Below, piece after piece: positions 41,583 through 49,671 of a stretch of 50,006 nucleotides of DNA. Under the pieces are notes generated by a model. It ran no database searches. It was not told the origin of the DNA and saw only the letters and a list, made by a program, of their open reading frames with translations. Origin of the DNA: an uncultured Clostridia bacterium (GTDB lineage Bacteria; Bacillota; Clostridia; Oscillospirales; Ruminococcaceae); assembly GCA_947625125.1 (NCBI GenBank), contig CANQNF010000022.1, forward strand, positions 1 to 50,006, written 5' to 3'. The stretch's first letter is position 1; each line of letters opens with the position of its first letter. The position numbers and the translations under genes are program-made.

Positions 41583-42035
41583 ATGAACCGCAAAGAAATA
41601 GCCGTTGAACTGTTTTATAAGGGCTGCAACTGCTCGCAGGCGGTCTTTTGCGCCTTTTCCGATTTGACCGGGCTTGATGAAGAGACCTCTTTAAAGCTTG
41701 CCTCCGGTTTCGGGGGAGGGGTCTCCCGCCTGAGAGAGCTATGCGGTGCGGTTTCGGGGATGATAATGGCTTACGACATGCTCTACGGCTACTCCGACGT
41801 TTCCAATCCGTCCATAAAATCCGAGCACTATAAAAAAGTCCAGGAGCTTTGCAATATGTTTAAGGACAGGGTAGGCTCGATAGTATGCCGTGAGCTTTTG
41901 GGGATAAAGGGTTCGTCTGAGCCCTATTCACCGCCGAGAGACGAAAATTTCTACAAGACCCGTCCCTGTGCGAGGCTCATAGGTCTTGCGGCGGAGATAC
42001 TTGAAAGCTATATAGGGGAGTCCGAAAATGACTGA
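41583..42035 (+). CDS. C_GCAxxG_C_C family protein
   Basis: A 150-residue protein of the C_GCAxxG_C_C family. The cysteines fall in GCNCSQAVF, then FGGGVSRLRELCGAVSG, VCRELLG and RPCARLIG. The family is thought to be redox-active or metal-binding, and its biochemistry is not settled. TGGAGG precedes the ATG, 15 nt after GH115. Its end overlaps the next gene by 8 nt. Confidence 0.88.
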   Translation: MNRKEIAVELFYKGCNCSQAVFCAFSDLTGLDEETSLKLASGFGGGVSRLRELCGAVSGMIMAYDMLYGYSDVSNPSIKSEHYKKVQELCNMFKDRVGSIVCRELLGIKGSSEPYSPPRDENFYKTRPCARLIGLAAEILESYIGESEND

Positions 42036-42789
42036 TTATCAGCGGTTTGATGAGCTTTCGGCGATGAGCAAGGAGGAGCTTCACGTCGACAACGGCGTGG
42101 GAACGCTCTCGGAAAAATACCTGCATATATTCTTAAAAAACTATTTTGAGCCGGATAAAACCTGCCACGAGGTAAAGGTCGGCAGGTTCACGGCGGACAT
42201 TTTGAACGGCAACCACATCACCGAGATACAGACCCGCTCATTTTCAAATCTAAAGGAAAAGCTTGAGTATTATCTTCTTGAGGGCTACGACGTGACGGTC
42301 GTACATCCTATCGCAAGAGTAAGAAAAATGATAAGCTTCGACCCGGAAACAGGGGACGTCGGGTATGCAAAAAAGCATCCCCACACCGGCAACTGGTTCG
42401 ACGCGATACCCGAGCTTCTGACTATAAAATATTTTCTCGATTGGGACCATTTCGACGTGCGGCTCATACTTTTCGACGTCGAAGAGTACCGTGAGATAAA
42501 GACTAAGCCGGGCGCCAAACGTCGCAGAACAAGGCGCTATGAGCGCATACCCATCGCCATCGGCGAAAACGTGATTTTGGATAACCCCGCCGACTATCTT
42601 ATTTTCGTTCCGGAGGGACTTCCCGATGAATTCGGAGCCAAGGACTTTGCGAGGTGCGCGGGAATTCCGTATCAGCTTGCGAGCGCGACTTTGAATATTT
42701 TAACATATCTTCACGTCACCGAGCATTTTGATAACGTCGGCCGCAGCTACAGATATCGCCTGAACAAATATTTCAAGGATTTCGGCTGA
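42028..42789 (+). CDS. unknown protein with a PD-(D/E)XK-like core
   Basis: A 253-residue protein that I do not recognise as a named family. Residues 40-75 suggest a nuclease-like fold: HEVKVGRFTADI with Asp57, then ITEIQT (Glu66, Gln68 in the place of the usual Lys). A basic patch KTKPGAKRRRTRRYER (about 160-175) could bind nucleic acid. The C-terminal 60 residues look like a winged helix (FARCAGIPYQLASATLNIL). It overlaps the preceding gene by 8 nt and ends in a terminator. Confidence 0.65.
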   Translation: MTDYQRFDELSAMSKEELHVDNGVGTLSEKYLHIFLKNYFEPDKTCHEVKVGRFTADILNGNHITEIQTRSFSNLKEKLEYYLLEGYDVTVVHPIARVRKMISFDPETGDVGYAKKHPHTGNWFDAIPELLTIKYFLDWDHFDVRLILFDVEEYREIKTKPGAKRRRTRRYERIPIAIGENVILDNPADYLIFVPEGLPDEFGAKDFARCAGIPYQLASATLNILTYLHVTEHFDNVGRSYRYRLNKYFKDFG

Positions 42790-42805
42790 CTGCCGAAATT
42801 TTTTT
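42780..42805 (+). terminator. rho-independent terminator overlapping the stop codon
   Basis: TTTCGGC (42780-42786) pairs with GCCGAAA (42792-42798), followed by seven T. It isolates the sigma-factor operon from the genes before it. Confidence 0.88.
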
Positions 42806-42810
42806 GCGGA

Positions 42811-42837
42811 TGAAACTTTTAAGGGGTCGCCGCCGTC
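42811..42837 (+). promoter_or_regulatory. ECF-type promoter upstream of the sigma gene
   Basis: TGAAAC (42811-42816) and CGTC (42834-42837) with a 17-bp spacer match the general ECF (SigW/SigM-like) promoter form. This predicts autoregulation. A palindrome GTAACGTTAC lies at 42846-42855 near the expected start site. Confidence 0.75.
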
Positions 42838-42870
42838 TAATTGTCGTAACGTTACAATGGGGGAATGAAT

Positions 42871-43365
42871 ATGCCGGATAATGCCGAAGAAAGGCGTTTT
42901 TTGGAGCTCTTTGAGCCGGTTCAGGAGGAAATATACCGAATCGCGTATATCTATCTTAAAAATTCCGACGACTCAAAGGACGTTTTGCAGGAGACCGCCT
43001 ACAGGTGCTTTAAAAGCTTTAAGAGGCTCAGGCAGCCGGAATTTTTCCGGACATGGGCCGTGAGGACTGCGATAAACTGCTCGCTTGACATGTTAAAGCG
43101 AAGAAGCAGAACAGTCTCTTTAAACGAGTCGGAGCTTTACGGCATATCTGCGTCGTCTCCCGAATCGGAGACCGAGGACAGGATGTTTCTTGAAAAAATT
43201 ATGAACAGCCTTAACGAACGGGAAAAGAGCGTGATACTTTTAAGACATCTCTATGGGCTTGAGCTTAAAGAGATATCGAAGGCGCTCAGACTTCCTCTCG
43301 GCACCGTAAAATCAACACTTTATCGCGCGAAAAATAAACTTGAAAAGGAGAGCGGTCTTATATGA
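42871..43365 (+). CDS. ECF RNA polymerase sigma factor
   Basis: A 164-residue sigma-70 family protein of the extracytoplasmic-function class. Region 2 covers about 10-75 (IAYIYLKNSDDSKDVLQETAYRCF, FRTWAVRTAINC) and region 4 about 105-160 (LNEREKSVILLRHLYGLELKEI, LPLGTVKSTLYRAKNKL). The ATG at 42871 is chosen, as GGGGGA lies 6-7 bases upstream; the ATG at 42865 would abut it. It overlaps the anti-sigma gene by 4 nt. The signal it reads is unknown. Confidence 0.92.
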   Translation: MPDNAEERRFLELFEPVQEEIYRIAYIYLKNSDDSKDVLQETAYRCFKSFKRLRQPEFFRTWAVRTAINCSLDMLKRRSRTVSLNESELYGISASSPESETEDRMFLEKIMNSLNEREKSVILLRHLYGLELKEISKALRLPLGTVKSTLYRAKNKLEKESGLI

Positions 43366-44330
43366 AAGATAGGTTGGAAAAAGCTCTCAGACAGATCCCT
43401 CTGCCGGATAACCTTGAAAGCGAGGTCCTCAAAGGCGTCGACAGGGCGGCTTCGGAAAGGAGTAATTTTATGACAAGAAGTGTTATGAAAAAAGTTGCTG
43501 CGGCAGCGGCTTTGATAGTTATAGCTGCGGCAGGGTTCGGAATTTATTCATTGAACAGAGCTCCGAAAATACCGAGCGACGCGGTCTATAGGTTCATGGG
43601 ATATGAGCCGGGCACCGATGAACCCGTGATAGTGGCTCTAAGTTCCGAGGGAAACATGCTCGGCAGGGTAGACTCGGATGGAGTGGTTTTAAAGGACGAA
43701 AACTGCGAGACGGTCGGACCGGACGATGTGTTTTTGATGCTTGCATACTGGACGGACGAAAACGGCGAGCTTCAGTGCACCGATATCCCGTTTGGAGCAT
43801 ATCAGGTCGAGACAGGCGACGGCGGGAAGATGTATAAGCTCGAGGACTTCAATGCCGACGATTTCGGCGAACGCGTCACGATCAGTCCTGCTGAGATGTA
43901 CCTCGGAAGCGTCGAGGCCGGGACGGCATATGATGTAAAAGAGGGAGAGCTGAATGTATCTCTTAAAAAGACGGCGAATAATTCGTGGCAGTTTGAATTC
44001 AGGGCAGAGGATGAAAATAAGTACCCGTTCAGCGAGGCCGCAGAGTATCATCTTGATTCTATTTTAGGATTTACCGATGAGCCGAACCTGCTGGGAGGAA
44101 CAGGGCCCTGTTTTCTCAGCGACGCTGTGAGCGAGTGGGTGGGGATCGATGATAAGCATGACGGCGAGAAGTGCGTTTGGGAGGTCGGCATGGCGGATAA
44201 CAGCCTTAATATAACCGGCGCAGATAAAGACGTGAAAGGCTGGGTAAAGCTTTCATCGGTAGGAGTGACGCTCAAAAACGGCAAAAAGCTTGAACTCCAC
44301 GGGAATTGGATAATTAAAGTCAATAACTAA
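43362..44330 (+). CDS. anti-sigma factor-like membrane protein
   Basis: A 322-residue protein. An N-terminal cytosolic part of about 40 residues (LEKALRQIPLPDNLESEVL) should bind the sigma factor, one membrane helix follows (about 44-65), and then a 250-residue external domain. The external domain is acidic and beta-rich, and I do not recognise it. The order sigma then anti-sigma, with ATGA overlap, is standard. The ectodomain is presumably the sensor. A terminator follows. Confidence 0.85.
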   Translation: MKDRLEKALRQIPLPDNLESEVLKGVDRAASERSNFMTRSVMKKVAAAAALIVIAAAGFGIYSLNRAPKIPSDAVYRFMGYEPGTDEPVIVALSSEGNMLGRVDSDGVVLKDENCETVGPDDVFLMLAYWTDENGELQCTDIPFGAYQVETGDGGKMYKLEDFNADDFGERVTISPAEMYLGSVEAGTAYDVKEGELNVSLKKTANNSWQFEFRAEDENKYPFSEAAEYHLDSILGFTDEPNLLGGTGPCFLSDAVSEWVGIDDKHDGEKCVWEVGMADNSLNITGADKDVKGWVKLSSVGVTLKNGKKLELHGNWIIKVNN

Positions 44331-44337
44331 GCGCAAA

Positions 44338-44367
44338 AAGGCCTCAAAATCGGGGCCTTAATTTTTT
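44338..44367 (+). terminator. rho-independent terminator after the anti-sigma gene
   Basis: AAGGCCTC (44338-44345) pairs with GGGGCCTT (44352-44359, one G-U pair), followed by AATTTTTT. Confidence 0.88.
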
Positions 44368-44391
44368 GTGAAAAAAATTTTCAAAAACCTC

Positions 44392-44420
44392 TTGACAAAG
44401 TAACAATGTTATGTTACACT
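44392..44420 (+). promoter_or_regulatory. promoter of the YhbD-bactofilin operon
   Basis: TTGACA (44392-44397) and TACACT (44415-44420) are 17 bp apart. An overlapping TATAGT (44420-44425) would give too long a spacer. The spacer itself is an operator copy. Confidence 0.65.
44400..44417. promoter_or_regulatory. 18-bp dyad operator copy 1 (promoter spacer)
   Basis: GTAACAATGTTATGTTAC has inverted ends GTAACA/TGTTAC and fills the space between the -35 and -10 boxes. An identical copy lies 30 bp downstream. Confidence 0.8.
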
Positions 44421-44429
44421 ATAGTCACA

Positions 44430-44447
44430 GTAACAATGTTATGTTAC
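44430..44447. promoter_or_regulatory. 18-bp dyad operator copy 2 (start-site region)
   Basis: This is an exact repeat of the sequence at 44400-44417, offset by 30 bp (about three helical turns). It lies over the expected transcription start and before the SD. Confidence 0.8.
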
Positions 44448-44465
44448 GGAAAGGGGTCAGAAATC

Positions 44466-44639
44466 ATGCTTACAATATCCGAAAAAGAGTATTTGATGAA
44501 GACGCTGGGGATAGATTCCGAGACGTTCGAGGTCTATAAGCGCGCAGGCCTGATAGAAAAGCTTGAGCGTTCCCTCGACTTCGGCGGCAAACAGAGCGAG
44601 CCGAGGCCGCACTTCCACGGCTCGAAAAGGGGGCGGTAA
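44466..44639 (+). CDS. 57-residue protein before YhbD-like regulator
   Basis: A short protein beginning [17 protein letters not shown] with a helical first half and a basic, proline- and histidine-containing tail ([14 protein letters not shown]). I do not recognise it. The ATG at 44466 has AAGGGG upstream and lies directly behind the double operator. One base separates it from the next gene. It may be a small partner or modulator of the regulator, or a leader peptide. Confidence 0.65.
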   Translation: MLTISEKEYLMKTLGIDSETFEVYKRAGLIEKLERSLDFGGKQSEPRPHFHGSKRGR

Positions 44640-44640
44640 T

Positions 44641-45042
44641 TTGGATGAACTGATTTCCAAAAAGGAGATTTTGGAGCGCTACGGGATATCCTACGGAACG
44701 CTTTATCGCTGGAAAAGAATGGGACTCATCCCGGAAGAGTGGCTTGTAAAGAAGTCCACCTTTACAGGTCAGGAGACGTTTTTCAACCGCGAGCTGATAA
44801 CTCATCGTGTCGAGGAGATACTCTCAAAAAAGGACAGCGAATCGCTCGAGGAGATCGCAAAGGAACTTGGCAAGAAAGAGGACATAATCCCGAAAATGAC
44901 GGTGAAAACGAAGCACGGCGACAGGATGTTCAGCGTTTCGGACATCGAGGACATCACCGTAAGCGCGGGCAGTTTAACGGTGAGCATATACAAGCAAATA
45001 AGCGGAGAAATAAATATACTTTTGGATAACAAGGAGGAATAA
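44641..45042 (+). CDS. YhbD-like MerR-type HTH regulator (DUF4004-like)
   Basis: A 133-residue protein close in pattern to Bacillus Yhb[34 protein letters not shown] split over residues 2-34, then [15 protein letters not shown]. The N-terminal half is a MerR-like winged helix. The C-terminal half (about 85-130) is beta-rich ([23 protein letters not shown]). It starts at TTG 44641 with GGGGGCGG ahead. It is the likely binder of the two operators at 44400-44447 and is followed by a polymer-forming protein, as in the Bacillus yhbD-yhbE-yhbF cluster. Confidence 0.85.
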   Translation: MDELISKKEILERYGISYGTLYRWKRMGLIPEEWLVKKSTFTGQETFFNRELITHRVEEILSKKDSESLEEIAKELGKKEDIIPKMTVKTKHGDRMFSVSDIEDITVSAGSLTVSIYKQISGEINILLDNKEE

Positions 45043-45044
45043 TC

Positions 45045-45782
45045 ATGGCTGAATTAAAAATTGCCGGCTCCGGTTCACTTACGGCCGGAACCGAGGAATA
45101 CGACTACGTCGGGATATCCGGCTCTGGAAAAATTGCCGGCAATCTTTTCTGCAAGGAGATGAGGATAAGCGGCAGCGGTAAAATCGAGAACGACGTATGC
45201 TGCTCGGGAGATATCCATATTTCCGGCTCGGGAAAGATATTCGGAAACGTCAAGGCCGCAAGCGTGCATGCTTCGGGCGCGGCTTCGTTTGAAAAAAATA
45301 TCGATTGCGGTTCCCTTTCAGTCTCGGGCGCAGGAAATGTAGGAGGCGGCATAAACGCCGATAACGTCAAGATCTCCGGCGTTTTAAAAGCTTCAAACGT
45401 TTCCGCAAAGGAGGAGGCTGTCATTTCCGGAGTTGCCCAAATTACAGGGCTTTTAAACGCCGAAAACGTCACCATAAGCCTACAGGATTCGAGCACGATA
45501 GACGAGATAGGCTGCACGAATCTTTTGGTCAAGGCACGCTCCGATAAATCCTTTAATCTTAATATTTTCGGCATTTCCATCGCCTCCGGCTCGGGCAAAA
45601 AGGGCATGCTCAAAGCCAACACCATCGAGGGCGACAACATCGATATAGAAAACACTTTCGCCGATACCGTCAGGGGCGCAAGGGTCAAGATAGGCAAGGG
45701 CTGCCGGATAGAAAGGGTAGAATACAGCCAGTCGCTTGAAGCGGACGAAAGCTCCGAGATAAAGGAAAAAGTCAGGATATAA
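45045..45782 (+). CDS. bactofilin-like polymer-forming protein (YhbE/YhbF type)
   Basis: A 245-residue protein built of short beta-helix turns. ISGSGKI occurs three times in the first 70 residues (near 24, 41 and 58), and related steps continue (VSGAGNV, ISGVLKA). Such proteins are expected to form filaments, as bactofilins do. A segment at about 170-190 (FNLNIFGISIASGSGKKGM) breaks the pattern. AAGGAGG precedes the ATG, two bases after the regulator gene. It is probably controlled by the YhbD-like regulator. A terminator follows. Confidence 0.83.
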   Translation: MAELKIAGSGSLTAGTEEYDYVGISGSGKIAGNLFCKEMRISGSGKIENDVCCSGDIHISGSGKIFGNVKAASVHASGAASFEKNIDCGSLSVSGAGNVGGGINADNVKISGVLKASNVSAKEEAVISGVAQITGLLNAENVTISLQDSSTIDEIGCTNLLVKARSDKSFNLNIFGISIASGSGKKGMLKANTIEGDNIDIENTFADTVRGARVKIGKGCRIERVEYSQSLEADESSEIKEKVRI

Positions 45783-45788
45783 ATTTTT

Positions 45789-45814
45789 CCCTCCCGATTG
45801 GGAGGGATATTTTT
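45789..45814 (+). terminator. rho-independent terminator
   Basis: CCCTCCC (45789-45795) pairs with GGGAGGG (45800-45806) around GATT, followed by ATATTTTT. Confidence 0.88.
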
Positions 45815-45848
45815 ATGCAAAAATGCTGCATGATTTTTCCTTTTGCTA

Positions 45849-45877
45849 TTGCCTTTTTGATTTATTTATGATAAAAT
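45849..45877 (+). promoter_or_regulatory. possible sigma-A promoter of the PlsC-MscS-YitT genes
   Basis: TTGCCT (45849-45854) and TAAAAT (45872-45877) are 17 bp apart in a very AT-rich gap; other readings are possible. Confidence 0.4.
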
Positions 45878-45918
45878 AAATAATAATATAAGCAATACTA
45901 TATTTCGGGGGCGGGAAT

Positions 45919-47133
45919 ATGGCGGAGAAAAACGGCAAAAAGCGCAGGAAAAAAATCGGCAGGCCGAACCGTATCATCTATAATATCGGCTTCGGCATAC
46001 TGCTTCTTTACTTCCGCATTTTTGTCGGCACCCGTTTTAAATTCGACAGAAGCGGCCTTAATGACCTGAAATCTGGCCCCGCTCTGATAATTTCTCCCCA
46101 CATCTCCGGCATAGACCATATCGTCGTCGGCTGGGAGTGCAAAAAATATATTCCGACATTCGTTTTATCGGAGCATTTATTTTCTAAGCCGCTTATAAGA
46201 TTTATCCTCACGCGATTCGCGCACGCCATACCGAAGAAAATGTTTTATCCCGACGCGGGCACGATAATGGGCATACTTCGGGCAAAGTCCGAGGGAAACG
46301 TTATAGTTTTATTCCCGGAGGGCAGGATGAACGCCGTGGCCCACACATATCCCGTAACGCTGGGGACTGCCGAGCTTGTTAAAAAGCTCTCCGTGCCGGT
46401 CTACTGCGTCACCGGAACGGGCGCTGCGCTTGCCGACCCAAAGTGGTATAAGGGCTTTAGGCGGGGACTTGTCACCGTAAAGGCCGAACGGGTTTTCACG
46501 GAAGACGAGATAAAAAATCTTTCCGTCGGGGATATATCTGAGCGCATTGATAAAGCTATATATCACGACGACGAAAAGGCCGCCGAGGGCAGAAGATATC
46601 CCGCCAAGGACACGGTCAAGGGTCTCGACGGAATACTCTATCGCTGCCCGGAATGTAATAATGAGTTTTGCCTTACCGCAGAAAATTCGAGGATAAGCTG
46701 CTCCGAGTGCGGCTTTTCGACCGAACTCAAAGACGACTACCGCTTCACAAACGGCAGGCTAAAGTCCGTCAACGAATGGTTTTATTGGCAGATCGACTGC
46801 CTCGATAAAAACACTGTATTTGACGAGGATATAAAAATAGGCGCAGTCGGCCCGGACGGAAACATGGATCTGAACGCCGGAAAGGGTCATCTTCGCCTTG
46901 ACAAGGTGCGCCTTACCGTCACCGGCGAAGTTTTCGGCGAAGATGTGTCATACAGCTGCGAGCTTATTACACTCGGCGGCACTCCCTATACTCCGAACAA
47001 GGAATTCGACATCTACTGTAAAGGCAAACTGCTTTACTTGCAGCCTCCCGATGTAAAAACGGTCGTAAAGCATGTCACATTTATAGACAAGATATGCGCC
47101 GAAAACAGGGGAATAAAATTATATCGGTTTTAA
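45919..47133 (+). CDS. PlsC-type acyltransferase with zinc ribbon and C-terminal domain
   Basis: A 404-residue protein. A basic N-terminus and one hydrophobic helix (about 19-36) lead into a PlsC/LPLAT domain with HISGID and FPEGRM. Then come a zinc ribbon (CPEC at about 241-244 and CSEC at about 258-261) and a 130-residue beta-rich tail (about 275-404). It probably acylates a glycerophospholipid or related acceptor at the membrane. The extra domains are unlike the Cmk-fused PlsC in this window, so the two are not redundant copies. GGGGGCGGG precedes the ATG. Confidence 0.85.
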   Translation: MAEKNGKKRRKKIGRPNRIIYNIGFGILLLYFRIFVGTRFKFDRSGLNDLKSGPALIISPHISGIDHIVVGWECKKYIPTFVLSEHLFSKPLIRFILTRFAHAIPKKMFYPDAGTIMGILRAKSEGNVIVLFPEGRMNAVAHTYPVTLGTAELVKKLSVPVYCVTGTGAALADPKWYKGFRRGLVTVKAERVFTEDEIKNLSVGDISERIDKAIYHDDEKAAEGRRYPAKDTVKGLDGILYRCPECNNEFCLTAENSRISCSECGFSTELKDDYRFTNGRLKSVNEWFYWQIDCLDKNTVFDEDIKIGAVGPDGNMDLNAGKGHLRLDKVRLTVTGEVFGEDVSYSCELITLGGTPYTPNKEFDIYCKGKLLYLQPPDVKTVVKHVTFIDKICAENRGIKLYRF

Positions 47134-47180
47134 TTGCAGACGCAATAAAATAAATTTTTAAAAAAGCGAGGAACACAAAA

Positions 47181-47924
47181 ATGGTAAACGTATTATCCGC
47201 TCTAACATCCATCGCGACGGTACTTATCAAGCTTGTCATCATCATAGTTGCCGGGCTCATCATCTCAAACGTCGTCGCGGGTATCATCAGAAAGAGCAAA
47301 AAGCTTGACATGACCGCCAAGAGCTTCTTTGCAAACTTCGCGTCCATGGCGATAAAGATCCTCACCGTCATCACCGCTCTCATGGCCCTCGGCATTCCCG
47401 CCGCGACCTTTGTAACGGTTCTTGGGTCCGTAGGTCTTGCCATCGGCCTTGCCATGCAGGGCGCTCTTGCAAACTTTGCCGGCGGAATCCTCATCGTCGT
47501 CTTCCATCCGTTCAGAGTTGGCGACCATGTAACGATGGGCGGCCAGAGCGGCATCGTGCAGAATATCTCCATCTTCTACACCACTCTTCTTGCCGATGAC
47601 AACACCGTCGTAACTCTCCCGAACGGCACTCTCACCAATGCTCCCATCGTCAACACCTCCATCAACGACGCCCGCACCGTCAATCTTGAGTATCATCTTC
47701 CCCTTGACGCCGACATCGCAGCCGCAAGGCAGGCTATACTCGACGTCGCCGGCAAGAGCAGCCTTGTAATAAGCGGCAGCAACCCCTCCGTGACCGTCTC
47801 CTCACACGTCGCCGACAAGGCCACTCTCAAGCTTACGGCTTATGCCCGCAGCGCCGACTATGCCAAGGCGGTCGAGGATCTTTCCTCCGGCATTGAAGCG
47901 GCGGTTCCCGGCATTGAAAAATAA
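47181..47924 (+). CDS. MscS-family mechanosensitive channel
   Basis: A 247-residue channel of the small-conductance type. Three membrane helices include the pore-lining TM3 (LGSVGLAIGLAMQGALANFAGG, about 75-97), then the beta domain (FRVGDHVTMGGQSGIVQNI) and VVTLPNGTLTNAPIVN, and an alpha/beta C-terminus. It releases solutes under hypo-osmotic stress. GAGGAA precedes the ATG. Confidence 0.94.
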   Translation: MVNVLSALTSIATVLIKLVIIIVAGLIISNVVAGIIRKSKKLDMTAKSFFANFASMAIKILTVITALMALGIPAATFVTVLGSVGLAIGLAMQGALANFAGGILIVVFHPFRVGDHVTMGGQSGIVQNISIFYTTLLADDNTVVTLPNGTLTNAPIVNTSINDARTVNLEYHLPLDADIAAARQAILDVAGKSSLVISGSNPSVTVSSHVADKATLKLTAYARSADYAKAVEDLSSGIEAAVPGIEK

Positions 47925-47952
47925 AAAAGCTTTTTCGGGGGAATAACTCTCT

Positions 47953-48831
47953 ATGAAAAAAATACTCGGGTATCTAAGCTTTATCGGGCTTGCGGCGCTG
48001 TCTGCGCTGTCCTATAACCTGTTCATTTTTCCGAACAGCTTTGCGCCTGCGGGCTTCAACGGCATAGCCACGATGATACAGCACATCTTCGGCATCAACG
48101 TCGGCTATCTGTCGCTGATATTCAATATCCCGCTCATCATCGCGGTCTTTATTTTGGTGAATAAGGATTTCGCCGTGAAAACGCTTGTCTATATCCTGAC
48201 CTTTTCGCTCACGCTGATAGTCCTCGAGAGGGTAGATCTCTCGGCCCTCATCTATCAGACCGACACCGGCACGAGCACCATCTTGGGGCCTCTTGTCGCG
48301 GGCATATTAAACGGCGGAATTTTAGGCATCGCGTTCATGATGAACTGCTGTTCGGGCGGGACCGAGCTTGTGGCGGCGCTTATCCACAAATTCAAGCCGT
48401 CGTATGACTTTGTCTGGGTCACGTTTTTCCTAAACTCGGCAGTCGCGGTCCTGTCGTTCTTTGTATTTGAATTCAGGTTCGAGCCTGTCATACTCTGCAT
48501 TCTCTACTGCTACTCCCAGAGCATAGTAAGCGAGAAGATGCTAAAGGGCAATAAAGAGGCTGTCAGGTTTGAGATAGTGACGGACAACCCCCAGGAAATA
48601 GCCGACGAAGTCATCGTCAAGCTCGGGCATTCCTGCACCGTGATGAGCGCGGTCGGCGGGTATACTCACAACAAAAAGAACATACTCATCTGCATAGTCA
48701 ACAAGCACCAGATAGTGGAGATGAAGAAGATACTTGCAAAGTACCCGGCGACGTTTGCAAACGTCTCGAACGTTTCCTATACGATAGGCCAGTTCAAATA
48801 TCCGAGGGAGACAAATTCAACCATCGAATAA
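47953..48831 (+). CDS. YitT-family membrane protein (DUF161/DUF2179)
   Basis: A 292-residue protein with five to six membrane segments (1-175; SYNLFIFPNSFAPAGFNGIA and MNCCSGGTELVAALI are family marks) and a cytosolic DUF2179 domain (about 205-280; SCTVMSAVGGYTHNKKNIL). Its function is not established; transport or sensing is presumed. It follows mscS by 28 bp. A bidirectional terminator lies just after it. Confidence 0.92.
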   Translation: MKKILGYLSFIGLAALSALSYNLFIFPNSFAPAGFNGIATMIQHIFGINVGYLSLIFNIPLIIAVFILVNKDFAVKTLVYILTFSLTLIVLERVDLSALIYQTDTGTSTILGPLVAGILNGGILGIAFMMNCCSGGTELVAALIHKFKPSYDFVWVTFFLNSAVAVLSFFVFEFRFEPVILCILYCYSQSIVSEKMLKGNKEAVRFEIVTDNPQEIADEVIVKLGHSCTVMSAVGGYTHNKKNILICIVNKHQIVEMKKILAKYPATFANVSNVSYTIGQFKYPRETNSTIE

Positions 48832-48837
48832 AAAACA

Positions 48838-48866
48838 GCCTCCGTATTTTTCGGAGGCCGTTTTAT
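48838..48866. terminator. bidirectional terminator
   Basis: GCCTCCG (48838-48844) pairs with CGGAGGC (48852-48858). TTTT follows on the plus strand and a run of six T on the minus strand, serving both the YitT gene and the convergent esterase gene. Confidence 0.82.
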
Positions 48867-48883
48867 AATCGTTTCATTACAAT

Positions 48884-49642
48884 CTACCAGCGCTTTTTGT
48901 CGCCCAAGACGCCGTCGTTGAAGTCTCCGATGGTCTCTCTTAGCCATTCTATGCTGTCCCTGACCCAATCTGCGGTCCTGTTGCAGCACCAGTCGCGGTT
49001 ATTTATCTGCGGCTCGCAGGTCGAGAACCCGTGATTTGCATAGGAATAGATATGGGTCTCAAACGGTATCCCTTTTTCATTAAGCGCGCTTAAGAAGTTA
49101 AGGCTGTCCTGGATAGGCACCGTCCCGTCGTTTCTTGAAGCGAAAACGAAGCACGGGCATGTCTTATCGTCGACGAGCTTGCTCGGGTCTGGAGCGGACT
49201 TATTCCAGGGGATAGTAGTGGTGATAACGGGATAACCCAGAATCGCAGCACGAGGGCGATGCTTTGCGCTCACTGCGGCCGAAGCGGCAAGGTGGCCTCC
49301 TGCGGAAAATCCGATAACGGCTATCCTGTCTGTGTCGACAAACCATTTTTCGGCGTTTTCACAGATAGTCTCATACGCTTGGTCGTAGTCTTTCAGGGGG
49401 TTATCCCAGACGGCGTTTTCGTTCAGGGAGTATCTTAAGATAAATACCTGATATCCCGCTTGCAAATAGGGGAACGCCACCGGGTCGGCCTCTCTGTCGG
49501 AGCAGTACTGATAACCTCCGCCCGGCAGGATTATCATAGCCGGACGCTTGGTCATGCCCCAGTATTCGCCTCCGACGGGCTGTATGTAACATGTCAGACT
49601 GACGTTTCTTTCCTCATTGAGTATAAGTCTTGATTGCTCCAT
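48884..49642 (-). CDS. alpha/beta hydrolase, acetyl-xylan-esterase-like
   Basis: A 252-residue cytosolic alpha/beta hydrolase of the BD-FAE/esterase type. The oxyanion-loop LPGGGYQYC, the nucleophile elbow GFSAGG, the acid SRNDGTVP and the histidine YANHGFS complete a catalytic triad. Related enzymes deacetylate xylan oligosaccharides, which would fit the GH115 enzyme 7 kb away, but the substrate is not proven. AAAGGACGG precedes the ATG. It has a consensus promoter of its own. Confidence 0.85.
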   Translation of the reverse strand: MEQSRLILNEERNVSLTCYIQPVGGEYWGMTKRPAMIILPGGGYQYCSDREADPVAFPYLQAGYQVFILRYSLNENAVWDNPLKDYDQAYETICENAEKWFVDTDRIAVIGFSAGGHLAASAAVSAKHRPRAAILGYPVITTTIPWNKSAPDPSKLVDDKTCPCFVFASRNDGTVPIQDSLNFLSALNEKGIPFETHIYSYANHGFSTCEPQINNRDWCCNRTADWVRDSIEWLRETIGDFNDGVLGDKKRW

Positions 49643-49671
49643 AATTTTACCGTCCTTTCGGGTTTTTTATT

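Noticed and set aside
45100-45270. DNA repeat or CRISPR-like array in the bactofilin-like gene
   Set aside because: The repetition comes from ISGSGKI protein repeats within a coding sequence; spacing and sequence vary as in beta-helix proteins.
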